Under the pieces are notes generated by a model. The model was given only the letters and a program-made list of their open reading frames with translations. It ran no database searches and had not been told where the DNA came from. The translations under genes were made by a program, and so were the position numbers. Shown piece after piece: positions 1 to 5,433 of a stretch of 7,767 bases of DNA (within the stretch, counting starts at the first letter, position 1; every line of letters begins with the position of its first letter). This DNA comes from Leucothrix mucor (lineage in GTDB: Bacteria; Pseudomonadota; Gammaproteobacteria; Thiotrichales; Thiotrichaceae), in the NCBI GenBank assembly GCA_011322515.1, contig DRMS01000386.1, positions 1 through 7,767 of the forward strand. Direction: 5' to 3'.

Positions 1-275
1 ATTGGGTTCTTGTTCATCGCCCCGCGATTTCGCGTTGGGCTTCCTTCAGACCCTGCCTCGCGGCAACGCCCTTGCCCTTTCACTAACCTTCGGCTCTGCG
101 AATACCTGGTAAGAGGACTTTCACCTCTCTAGTTATTAAAGGTCTCAGAATTGTATTGACACAGCAAAAATCATGAATGAGTTTCCATCTATACATTGCG
201 TTCTTGCTATTTACATTGCATGAATTGGTGTTGAAATAATTATGAGACTTTTAATAAGTGCCATGCCCGGCACAC
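1..275 (-). mobile_element. Group II intron, 5' part (domain I), truncated by window edge
   Basis: A self-splicing retroelement whose reverse transcriptase gene would lie beyond the left edge. Read on the minus strand it begins GTGTGCCGGGCATGG, matching the GUGYG start of bacterial group II introns; a GTG repeat leaves the exact start at 275 or 277. Typical domain I motifs follow in order: GTGAAAGTCC (115-124), TCTGAAGGAAGCCC (37-50) and GAACAAGAACC (5-15). An imperfect long stem (arms 133-147 and 243-257, one mismatch) encloses 95 bases and looks like an extended domain I helix. The 5' exon is the attC of the NERD cassette, so the intron interrupts the R' core of an integron recombination site, as group IIC-attC introns do. 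Motif recognition is from memory of the family; the class is not proven because domains II-VI and the reverse transcriptase are missing. Confidence 0.82.
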
Positions 276-277
276 AC

Positions 278-345
278 GACAAGGGTAACTGACTGGCAAC
301 GAAGCGCAGCGTAGTTGCCAGTCCATGTTGACCCGCTTGTTATGC
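278..345 (-). other. attC of the NERD cassette, R' core interrupted by intron
   Basis: R'' core GCATAAC is at 339-345 and contains the TAA stop of the NERD gene. It is the exact complement of the GTTATGC core at the 5' end of the same cassette (1025-1031), which fixes the orientation. The inner arms GACTGGCAAC and GTTGCCAGTC pair perfectly around a loop with the TACGCTGCGCT sequence also found in two other attC sites of this array. The L' side reads ACCCTTGTC, after which the expected GTTATGC is replaced by the intron start GTGTG. Confidence 0.85.
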
Positions 346-1014
346 GTTTGTTGTATATTTGCACTTTGGAAAACCCTCACAGCCCAAAAACTTTTTACCA
401 GCATTAGGCCCCTTTCTTGCGGTCCGCTCAACTAAATTTGAGCCACATTTCGGACAAATGGTTGTAGAGCTATGCCTCGCCTTCAATGATTTTACATGGT
501 CTCTTTTAGTAATTTTATTTCCAGATACATGGTTATTTAGTGTTCGTACAATATCGTTAATTGATTCCTGTGACAGTTCTCTGTTTTTATGTTTTTTAAT
601 ATATTTACTTAAACCAGACCTTAGGACATTGCATGGCATTTTTGTTTTGAACTTACACTGCCCTGCAAAATATATAACTGTATGTATTACATCCTCACTA
701 ATTTGTAAGAATTCCGATAATACTTTTTTCTGCCTATACGTTTGTCTTAACGGATTCTGAAATGAATAGTTTTTGCCATATAGTGACTGTGTCCATTTTG
801 CCTGGTCTTCCGAACCAAATATCCAACCTTTAAGGTTTTTGGTTTCTATGATAAATAGACCATATGGAGACACTAAAATATGATCAATTTGGGTTGTTCC
901 ATTTCTAGCTGGGATGATCACATCATGAAATCGTTGGTAGGTACCAGAATCCAACGACAACCACATATTAAATGTCGTCTTCTTTTCACCAAACCATCCT
1001 TTTAGAAATTTCAT
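340..1014 (-). CDS. NERD nuclease-domain protein with C-terminal topoisomerase-type zinc finger
   Basis: 224 residues, probably a DNA-binding or DNA-cleaving protein. The N-terminal half is a NERD (nuclease-related) domain of the PD-(D/E)xK superfamily: TQIDHILVSPYGLFIIETKN gives the candidate catalytic D44 and E57-x-K59, followed by GWIFG. Residues 185-222 form a zinc ribbon of the kind at the C-terminus of type I topoisomerases, with C187, C190, C212 and C218 as metal ligands. A basic linker separates the two domains. The ATG lies 16 bases after the cassette junction and has only a weak AAAAG ahead of it, so translation may rely on readthrough from upstream cassettes. The stop codon lies inside the attC R'' core. 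NERD proteins are found in DNA processing and in defence loci; the actual substrate here is unknown. Confidence 0.85.
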   Translation of the reverse strand: MKFLKGWFGEKKTTFNMWLSLDSGTYQRFHDVIIPARNGTTQIDHILVSPYGLFIIETKNLKGWIFGSEDQAKWTQSLYGKNYSFQNPLRQTYRQKKVLSEFLQISEDVIHTVIYFAGQCKFKTKMPCNVLRSGLSKYIKKHKNRELSQESINDIVRTLNNHVSGNKITKRDHVKSLKARHSSTTICPKCGSNLVERTARKGPNAGKKFLGCEGFPKCKYTTNA

Positions 1015-1024
1015 CTTTTATTAC

Positions 1025-1130
1025 GCATAACGCCGCAAATCACCGGCACATTGGAGCAACGCGAGGCTTGTGGCATTAGCCACAAACGAACGTTGCGGAA
1101 ATGTGTCCGAGTGAATTTGCCTTGTTAGCC
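1025..1130 (-). other. attC of the VOC cassette (106 bp)
   Basis: R'' GGCTAAC (1124-1130) complements the GTTAGCC at the 5' end of the same cassette (1616-1622), and the match extends to CAGGGCTAAC/GTTAGCCCTG. R' is GTTATGC (1025-1031), with the crossover between G and TT. This is the longest attC here; its tip carries a perfect TTGTGGC-TAAT-GCCACAA hairpin. Confidence 0.9.
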
Positions 1131-1138
1131 CTGTATGA

Positions 1139-1594
1139 CTACGCATAACTTTGTAGCTCTATAATATTGCCTTCTGGATCGGTCGCATAAACCTCTGTCA
1201 AAAGACCACGGTTAGGCACCTCAACTGTAACAATCTCACCAACGCTTCCACCTCCGCCTTCAATCACAGCATTTAATGCCTCATTCACATCGTTAACGCT
1301 GAACGATAAATGACCAAAACCATACGTGTCAGGTGTAATTTCATATTTCTTTGTGGGGTTCAGATATTGAACCAGTTCTAATTCAGGCCCTTTATTGCCA
1401 TGCCCTGGAAATAGAAGGTGAACATACTTTATTTCTCCATCCTTAACAGCAGTAATCCTTCCAATCCATTCACCAGTTAGTTGTTGAATCTCACGAACGG
1501 GGACACAGCCAAAAACGCTAACATAAAAATCCTTCATCTTTTCGATATCTTTCACTGTAAGATTCGTATGAAGATATGTGCAAGCTATTGGCAT
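1139..1594 (-). CDS. VOC-superfamily (glyoxalase/bleomycin-resistance fold) protein
   Basis: 151 residues, a single two-module vicinal-oxygen-chelate domain filling the whole protein. The expected metal ligands are present in order: H9 (YLHTNL), E73 (LELVQY), H95 (FGHLSF) and E146 (IIELQ). The ending DPEGNIIEL is the family's usual C-terminal strand. Such proteins are cytoplasmic metal-dependent lyases, isomerases, dioxygenases or antibiotic-modifying/binding proteins. With all four ligands kept, an enzyme is more likely than a pure binding protein, but the substrate cannot be read from sequence. The ATG is preceded by AAAGGA about 11 bases upstream, and the leader from the cassette junction is under 30 bases. 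VOC genes are frequent integron cargo. It shares nothing obvious with the defence-type neighbours. Confidence 0.85.
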   Translation of the reverse strand: MPIACTYLHTNLTVKDIEKMKDFYVSVFGCVPVREIQQLTGEWIGRITAVKDGEIKYVHLLFPGHGNKGPELELVQYLNPTKKYEITPDTYGFGHLSFSVNDVNEALNAVIEGGGGSVGEIVTVEVPNRGLLTEVYATDPEGNIIELQSYA

Positions 1595-1615
1595 TTTCTG
1601 TACCGATCCTTTCAG

Positions 1616-1685
1616 GGCTAACGGCCAAGCTCACCCGACGCGAGCCGCGTAGCGGTGAGCGGTCGGGTGGAGCGCCTGGTTATGT
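1616..1685 (-). other. attC of the WYL cassette (70 bp)
   Basis: R'' ACATAAC (1679-1685) complements the cassette's 5' core GTTATGT (2312-2318), and the identity extends to GGAACATAAC/GTTATGTTCC. R' is GTTAGCC (1616-1622). The arms CACCCGAC and GTCGGGTG pair around a GC-rich loop. Confidence 0.92.
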
Positions 1686-1700
1686 TCCATTTTTACGTTT

Positions 1701-2288
1701 TCATGATCTCGAAGGCGCCAATGACTCGGCCCATTCAAGGAATAGCCCAGCTGCCTTATCCAGGCTTCCATAGGATCGCGTGCCTTGATTCTTGCCTCGG
1801 ACTGACCAAGGTCGCTGCCGTTTTCTTCGATTTTCTTCGTGTAGTTCGCCATCTAACCCGACGACTAAATCGTAGGTGAATTCCTCATAATCAATAGATA
1901 CATCTGCGCCCTTCATAGGCTTCCCGTTTTTAAATCGCCTGTGCAGGCTTAGGCAATTATCATCAGATTCAACATGCCACCCAAGGGCTAATAAGGCGTC
2001 CATTTCTTTTTCGGAAAGATCATTAATTGATTCGTAGCGCTGGACCTGTTCGGCGTCGGGATTCCATTCGACTGCGGATATATTATTTCCTTCTTGTAGT
2101 ATCGTGATTTTTTCAATCACAAATGACTTCACTGCATTAGAAGTGAAACAACGTGCACGTACTTTCCCGTTCTTAATGCTTATAGGTGCTACCTCCCTCA
2201 TAGCACCAGGCTGGCTGCCACCATTGTAAACAACTTTCAATACCTCGCCGGCTTCGATTGCTTCCCGTAATCGTGCCTCAGTGTTCAT
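1701..2288 (-). CDS. WYL-domain-like protein without a DNA-binding domain
   Basis: 195 residues. Residues 5-65 (LREAIEAGEVLKVVYNGGSQPGAMREV, continuing to VKSFVIEKITIL; joined motif abbreviated) follow the WYL pattern: an opening helix, a K-V-V-Y strand, a P-x-x-V-x-P-like turn, ARCF, then a strand ending in an isoleucine-rich segment. WYL domains are small SH3-like ligand sensors, known from regulators of phage defence and CRISPR loci, normally behind a winged-helix domain. None is present here, so this is a solo WYL-like protein. The rest (about 80-195) is unrecognised, acidic in the middle and basic at 152-166 (RRKRQRPWSVRGK). Start choice is strong: GGGAGGGGG lies 6 bases before the ATG. 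Codon use is more GC-rich than in the DUF262 cassette next door, suggesting a different origin. The WYL call is a fold resemblance, moderate confidence. Confidence 0.7.
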   Translation of the reverse strand: MNTEARLREAIEAGEVLKVVYNGGSQPGAMREVAPISIKNGKVRARCFTSNAVKSFVIEKITILQEGNNISAVEWNPDAEQVQRYESINDLSEKEMDALLALGWHVESDDNCLSLHRRFKNGKPMKGADVSIDYEEFTYDLVVGLDGELHEENRRKRQRPWSVRGKNQGTRSYGSLDKAAGLFLEWAESLAPSRS

Positions 2289-2294
2289 TATCTA

Positions 2295-2303
2295 CCCCCT
2301 CCC
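2295..2303 (-). promoter_or_regulatory. Strong ribosome binding site of the WYL-like gene
   Basis: GGGAGGGGG on the minus strand, six bases before the ATG at 2288 and just inside the cassette's 5' end. It is the most purine-rich Shine-Dalgarno in the window and settles this start. Confidence 0.7.
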
Positions 2304-2311
2304 TTGATGGA

Positions 2312-2399
2312 ACATAACGCCTGCATAACTTGCCGTAAATACAGAGTGTAGCGAAGCGAAACGGCGTATTTGCGGTCAATGTTGATGCACTTGTTAGCA
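2312..2399 (-). other. attC of the DUF262-HEPN cassette (88 bp)
   Basis: R'' TGCTAAC (2393-2399) complements the cassette's 5' core GTTAGCA (4155-4161). R' is GTTATGT (2312-2318). The arms ACCGCAAATAC and GTATTTACGG pair with a slip. It follows the HEPN stop codon within a few bases, so both genes upstream of it form one mobile unit. Confidence 0.9.
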
Positions 2400-2402
2400 G
2401 CT

Positions 2403-2942
2403 TTATGACAGTTTAGTCCTTACAAAATTAATAAACATTTCTGACTGCTTGTGTAGATTATAAATCTCATCTGGGGTTTTATTGTCCAGGTTATAAGCTG
2501 CAAAGTTACTGTGCACTAAAATGTTACGCAAATGCCCTATCTCTAAAAAAGACTTTATTGATTTATCGAGAGCCTCATTATCTTTGATATCATTTTGCAC
2601 CTCTACTTTAAAATCATCCCCGAACATAGAAAAAAACACATTGGCATTTTTACCAGGTTTATTTGGATCATTTTTTTCTCCCCATGAAAAAAACGTGTGA
2701 TAATTGCTGCTTATTGCTTTCTTTTTTAGAAGGTTGATTACTTTTATATTATTGTTTGTCGATGACTCAACATAACTAACTATAATATCTTGTATTTCAT
2801 GTTCAAAGTAACTGGCCGACGAAAGCAAAATAACCTTTTTAAAATATTTATTAGCATCACTTGCCAAAGAAGGCTGGCCGTTCTCATTCAAAAAACTTAC
2901 AATTCTTTCATACTCATTGTACAAATAGTCAACGATAGACAT
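2403..2942 (-). CDS. HEPN-domain protein (RiboL-PSP-HEPN-like putative RNase)
   Basis: 179 residues, all-helical in character. The signature is HLRNILVHSNF: R139-N140-x-x-x-H144 is the HEPN catalytic motif, found in metal-independent ribonucleases of toxin-antitoxin and defence systems. The preceding stretch (FFSMFGDDFKVEVQNDIK to SIKSFLEIGHLRN) and the helix SSASYFEHEIQDII resemble the RiboL-PSP-HEPN type. The gene starts one base after the DUF262 stop (TGA T ATG) and has no convincing Shine-Dalgarno, so it is probably translated by re-initiation and tied in dosage to its partner. The stop lies next to the attC. Very AT-rich like its partner, unlike the WYL cassette. Role inferred: the RNA-cleaving effector of a two-gene system, with DUF262 as sensor or control; no experimental precedent is claimed. 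Confidence 0.8.
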   Translation of the reverse strand: MSIVDYLYNEYERIVSFLNENGQPSLASDANKYFKKVILLSSASYFEHEIQDIIVSYVESSTNNNIKVINLLKKKAISSNYHTFFSWGEKNDPNKPGKNANVFFSMFGDDFKVEVQNDIKDNEALDKSIKSFLEIGHLRNILVHSNFAAYNLDNKTPDEIYNLHKQSEMFINFVRTKLS

Positions 2943-2943
2943 A

Positions 2944-4125
2944 TCAAAGAAGGATTTCTTTTGCTGTTTCTATTCTAAGTTTTACATTCTTTTCACTAGC
3001 CGTACCAGATAGCGTTGCATTAATAAATTCCTGATTCCCTTTAAGCTCTTCTGCATGCGCAGCATCAATCACGGAAATATTAAGATTCTTATCTTGAAAA
3101 GCCTGTAAACATGATGCAACGAAAATTGATTCGTAGACAGAAATATTGAATCTTCCAGTTTTACTATAAAATAGCTTGTCAATATTTTCAGGTAAATTGT
3201 CAACAAATGCATAAAAGAGATTTTGTAAAAAATCAATATTTTTTTTAGGAAATGACTTCGCTTCAAAAGAAAATTTGTTTAAAAATCTAGTCATTGAAGG
3301 CTTGTATTCAGCGCCACGAATCAACATTGCAAAGCCTCTAAGCAATATTTCGATATCTTTCATGTGAAGATTTGGCGTACTTGTTGGTGTAAATGCCCTC
3401 CATTTATCATATAGGTTAATTCTATAAAGCATGTCATAAAAGTCGGAGTGAAATAAACTTGTTCTTATTTCCTGTGGCTTTAAATTAACCCCGCCCGAGT
3501 TTAAGCGATTAAATATTTCAAAGACAACAGAATGACCGTCATCTGGGCTGTTTTGCTTAATAATAATATTTCTAATAGTCCTGAGATCAAAAGAAACTTT
3601 ATCCTCTTCATCTAGTGTGTAGTAATTTAAGCCATGAAATTTATTTGTTTGGTTTGGCTGTGACGTTGGTAGTTTAAGGTTAAAGTCAGTAAAATATTCA
3701 TTATTATTTAATATTTCATCAGGTATGCCTTTGTGTTCATCAAATATTTTTCTTAACTCTAATCTTTTTTCTTTTCTTGGGAATCGTTTTAATGTAAAAA
3801 AATAAATCGTCATGTATCTTTGTTGTCCATCTATAACGATAAATTTATTTTTCTCTTCTTCAAAAAGAAATATTTGTGGGATCGGTATACCAATAATAAT
3901 CGATTCAATTAATTTTGAGGCTCTTTTAATATCCCAAACATAGTTCCGTTGAAACCCTGGAATTTTGACAATACCTGAATCTATAAAATCAAAAAGTGTT
4001 TTTATATTAAAATCATTCGGAGATGCAGATATTTCATATTCAGTAAAGCTTACATCTTCTTCAGAATTAACCTCATCCTCTATGTCTATCCATGTTGTTT
4101 CATTTTCATCGTTTAAGTCATTCAT
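2944..4125 (-). CDS. DUF262 (ParB/Srx-type, GmrSD N-domain-like) protein
   Basis: 393 residues. The N-terminal half is a clear DUF262 domain: PGFQRNYVW (56-64), DGQQR (99-103, the ParB/Srx-like nucleotide-binding motif) and FEIFNRLNSGG ... LKPQEIR (about 202-221). An acidic tail of some 30 residues precedes it. DUF262 is the nucleotide-binding/hydrolysing half of GmrSD-type modification-dependent restriction enzymes. The HNH (DUF1524) domain is missing: after about residue 230 there is only a helical region and the protein ends at usual DUF262-only length. The nuclease role may have passed to the HEPN gene that follows one base later in the same cassette. Start: the ATG at 4125 has GAGGA six bases upstream; an in-frame TTG directly before it is less likely. 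Function in defence is inferred from family and partner. Confidence 0.88.
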   Translation of the reverse strand: MNDLNDENETTWIDIEDEVNSEEDVSFTEYEISASPNDFNIKTLFDFIDSGIVKIPGFQRNYVWDIKRASKLIESIIIGIPIPQIFLFEEEKNKFIVIDGQQRYMTIYFFTLKRFPRKEKRLELRKIFDEHKGIPDEILNNNEYFTDFNLKLPTSQPNQTNKFHGLNYYTLDEEDKVSFDLRTIRNIIIKQNSPDDGHSVVFEIFNRLNSGGVNLKPQEIRTSLFHSDFYDMLYRINLYDKWRAFTPTSTPNLHMKDIEILLRGFAMLIRGAEYKPSMTRFLNKFSFEAKSFPKKNIDFLQNLFYAFVDNLPENIDKLFYSKTGRFNISVYESIFVASCLQAFQDKNLNISVIDAAHAEELKGNQEFINATLSGTASEKNVKLRIETAKEILL

Positions 4126-4131
4126 CAATTT

Positions 4132-4136
4132 TCCTC
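4132..4136 (-). promoter_or_regulatory. Ribosome binding site of the DUF262 gene
   Basis: GAGGA on the minus strand, six bases before the ATG at 4125. It decides for that ATG over the TTG one codon upstream. Confidence 0.65.
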
Positions 4137-4154
4137 TAATATTTTTATTTTATC

Positions 4155-4226
4155 TGCTAACGACCAAGCTGTGCGGCGCAAACGGAGCGCAGCGTAGTTT
4201 GCGTCCGAACAAGCGCATTGTTAGCT
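4155..4226 (-). other. attC of the FRG cassette (72 bp)
   Basis: R'' AGCTAAC (4220-4226) complements the cassette's 5' core GTTAGCT (5334-5340). R' is GTTAGCA (4155-4161). The arms GGACGCAAAC and GTTTGCGCC pair around the TACGCTGCGCT loop. Its interior differs from the attC at 7120-7191 at only three positions. Confidence 0.93.
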
Positions 4227-4229
4227 TTA

Positions 4230-5318
4230 TTACAACAACAGCTCATTAAGTACATCTTCGATATTCTCCATATGGTGATGCAATAATTTTGCACTCACTT
4301 CATTAGGGCTATGCACTAGGTTGTTGCGGAACCTTCGGATAGAATCTACTTTCTTCAAAAGAAGCTCATCGAATACGGATTGTTTCCTTAGAGTCCTTAT
4401 TGCTGACGCCAAATGAGGAACGCTACTAAAGTCTCGTGCTCTAGCCATGATATAACGCTCAACTTTACTCCATTCCTTCAGAAACTCCCCGATATCCCCT
4501 GACTCCAATTCATCATTAACTTCTAACCGTATTTCCTCACATAACTTCTTAATCTTGTCCTTATCTGGATAAAGTGCAGATTCTGGTATCGGACTGAACT
4601 CATCCCCCCAAAATGCCTTACTGTTAGGTATGCGAAACTTTGCTATGAGACGACGATTGAAATCTAGTTCAGTTTTATCGTCATATTCGCTCTCAATATC
4701 TTCTGTACCAGCAAGATAACCTTCTTGGTAATATGGTCTTAGAGCTAGCGGAGGACAGATACTTAAAAGGCGTACATTTACTAAATCATGCTCCGAATTA
4801 GAAGCAATTCTATTAGTCATATACGGCAGCCCAAATGCATACAAATAGGACTCTTTTTTTTCACTATTTAATTGAGCAAATGAAGCAGCAACCCTCAATG
4901 ACTGCGTAAAGTCCATTAGTGGCGTATCACATACCTCGTAATGCTGGAGTACACTCCACTGTATCAACTTCTTCCTTTTAAGCTCATGAAAACCTTCAAC
5001 TTCATTTTCTTGAAACTTAGCTTTTAGAACACGACAAGAATCATTCAGCACTCCAAACCTATAGTCGATTTCTTTTCTTCGTAAGGGGTCACCTCGATAT
5101 ATAGTTGGGTAAAATGTAGATCGCCCTGCCTTATTTTTGTAATCCGTATTTTGACCACGGTAAAAAATCAAATAGTCTTTATTTAGATAAGATATTGACG
5201 CAGAAATCTCCACAAGATCTTTGAAGGTCTTCACTGGAAATCCGTCTGACTCAGCAACGCTTACGTTTCCAAAGTACCTTTTAACTTTGTCCGGAAGATG
5301 ACTATCTATTTGCCGCAT
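4230..5318 (-). CDS. FRG-domain protein with C-terminal HEPN-like motif
   Basis: 362 residues. The FRG domain is recognisable from LIFYRGQNTDY (FYRGQ at 52-56) and LQHYEVCDTPLMDFTQSLRV (from 124), the conserved Q-H-Y and P-L-x-D-[FW]-T boxes. FRG proteins are a poorly characterised family; some sit in defence loci, and an NAD-dependent transferase activity has been proposed. The last 75 residues look like a separate helical module ending SIRRFRNNLVHS, where R331-N-N-L-V-H336 fits the RNxxxH motif of HEPN ribonucleases. The protein may therefore join an FRG and a HEPN-type domain. Start: the reading frame stays open into the attC (TTG 13 codons upstream), but the ATG at 5318 has AAGGA five bases before it, just inside the cassette, and is preferred. 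FRG is confident; HEPN is a motif-level call. Confidence 0.82.
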   Translation of the reverse strand: MRQIDSHLPDKVKRYFGNVSVAESDGFPVKTFKDLVEISASISYLNKDYLIFYRGQNTDYKNKAGRSTFYPTIYRGDPLRRKEIDYRFGVLNDSCRVLKAKFQENEVEGFHELKRKKLIQWSVLQHYEVCDTPLMDFTQSLRVAASFAQLNSEKKESYLYAFGLPYMTNRIASNSEHDLVNVRLLSICPPLALRPYYQEGYLAGTEDIESEYDDKTELDFNRRLIAKFRIPNSKAFWGDEFSPIPESALYPDKDKIKKLCEEIRLEVNDELESGDIGEFLKEWSKVERYIMARARDFSSVPHLASAIRTLRKQSVFDELLLKKVDSIRRFRNNLVHSPNEVSAKLLHHHMENIEDVLNELLL

Positions 5319-5323
5319 GGGTT

Positions 5324-5328
5324 TCCTT
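5324..5328 (-). promoter_or_regulatory. Ribosome binding site of the FRG gene
   Basis: AAGGA on the minus strand, five bases before the ATG at 5318 and within the cassette's own leader. It argues against the upstream TTG, which lies inside the neighbouring attC. Confidence 0.7.
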
Positions 5329-5333
5329 ATTAA

Positions 5334-5430
5334 AGCTAACGCCTTGCTCAGCGGCAATTTAAAGCGGCACGTTTTTGCGACAGCAAAACAAGTGACGCTT
5401 TAAATTGTCTGCTGGAGCTATTTGTTAAGT
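5334..5430 (-). other. attC of the OLD-like cassette (97 bp)
   Basis: R'' ACTTAAC (5424-5430) complements the cassette's 5' core GTTAAGT (7120-7126). R' is GTTAGCT (5334-5340). The arms CAATTTAAAGCG and CGCTTTAAATTG are perfectly complementary in this site, with an AT-rich stem unlike the GC-rich stems of its neighbours. Confidence 0.93.
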
Positions 5431-5433
5431 CTT

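Noticed and set aside
359..760. 133-residue plus-strand frame opposite the NERD gene
   Set aside because: It is the antisense shadow of a gene with a clear nuclease domain and zinc finger; its own translation has no recognisable motif.
1631..1879. Overlapping short frames on both strands around the WYL gene's 3' end and attC
   Set aside because: They run through the attC hairpin and overlap the WYL-like gene, giving peptides such as NQALHPTAHRYAARVG that are translated attC sequence.
5319..5357. Upstream TTG start for the FRG protein
   Set aside because: The extra 13 residues are encoded by attC and leader sequence, and the ATG at 5318 has a well-placed AAGGA.
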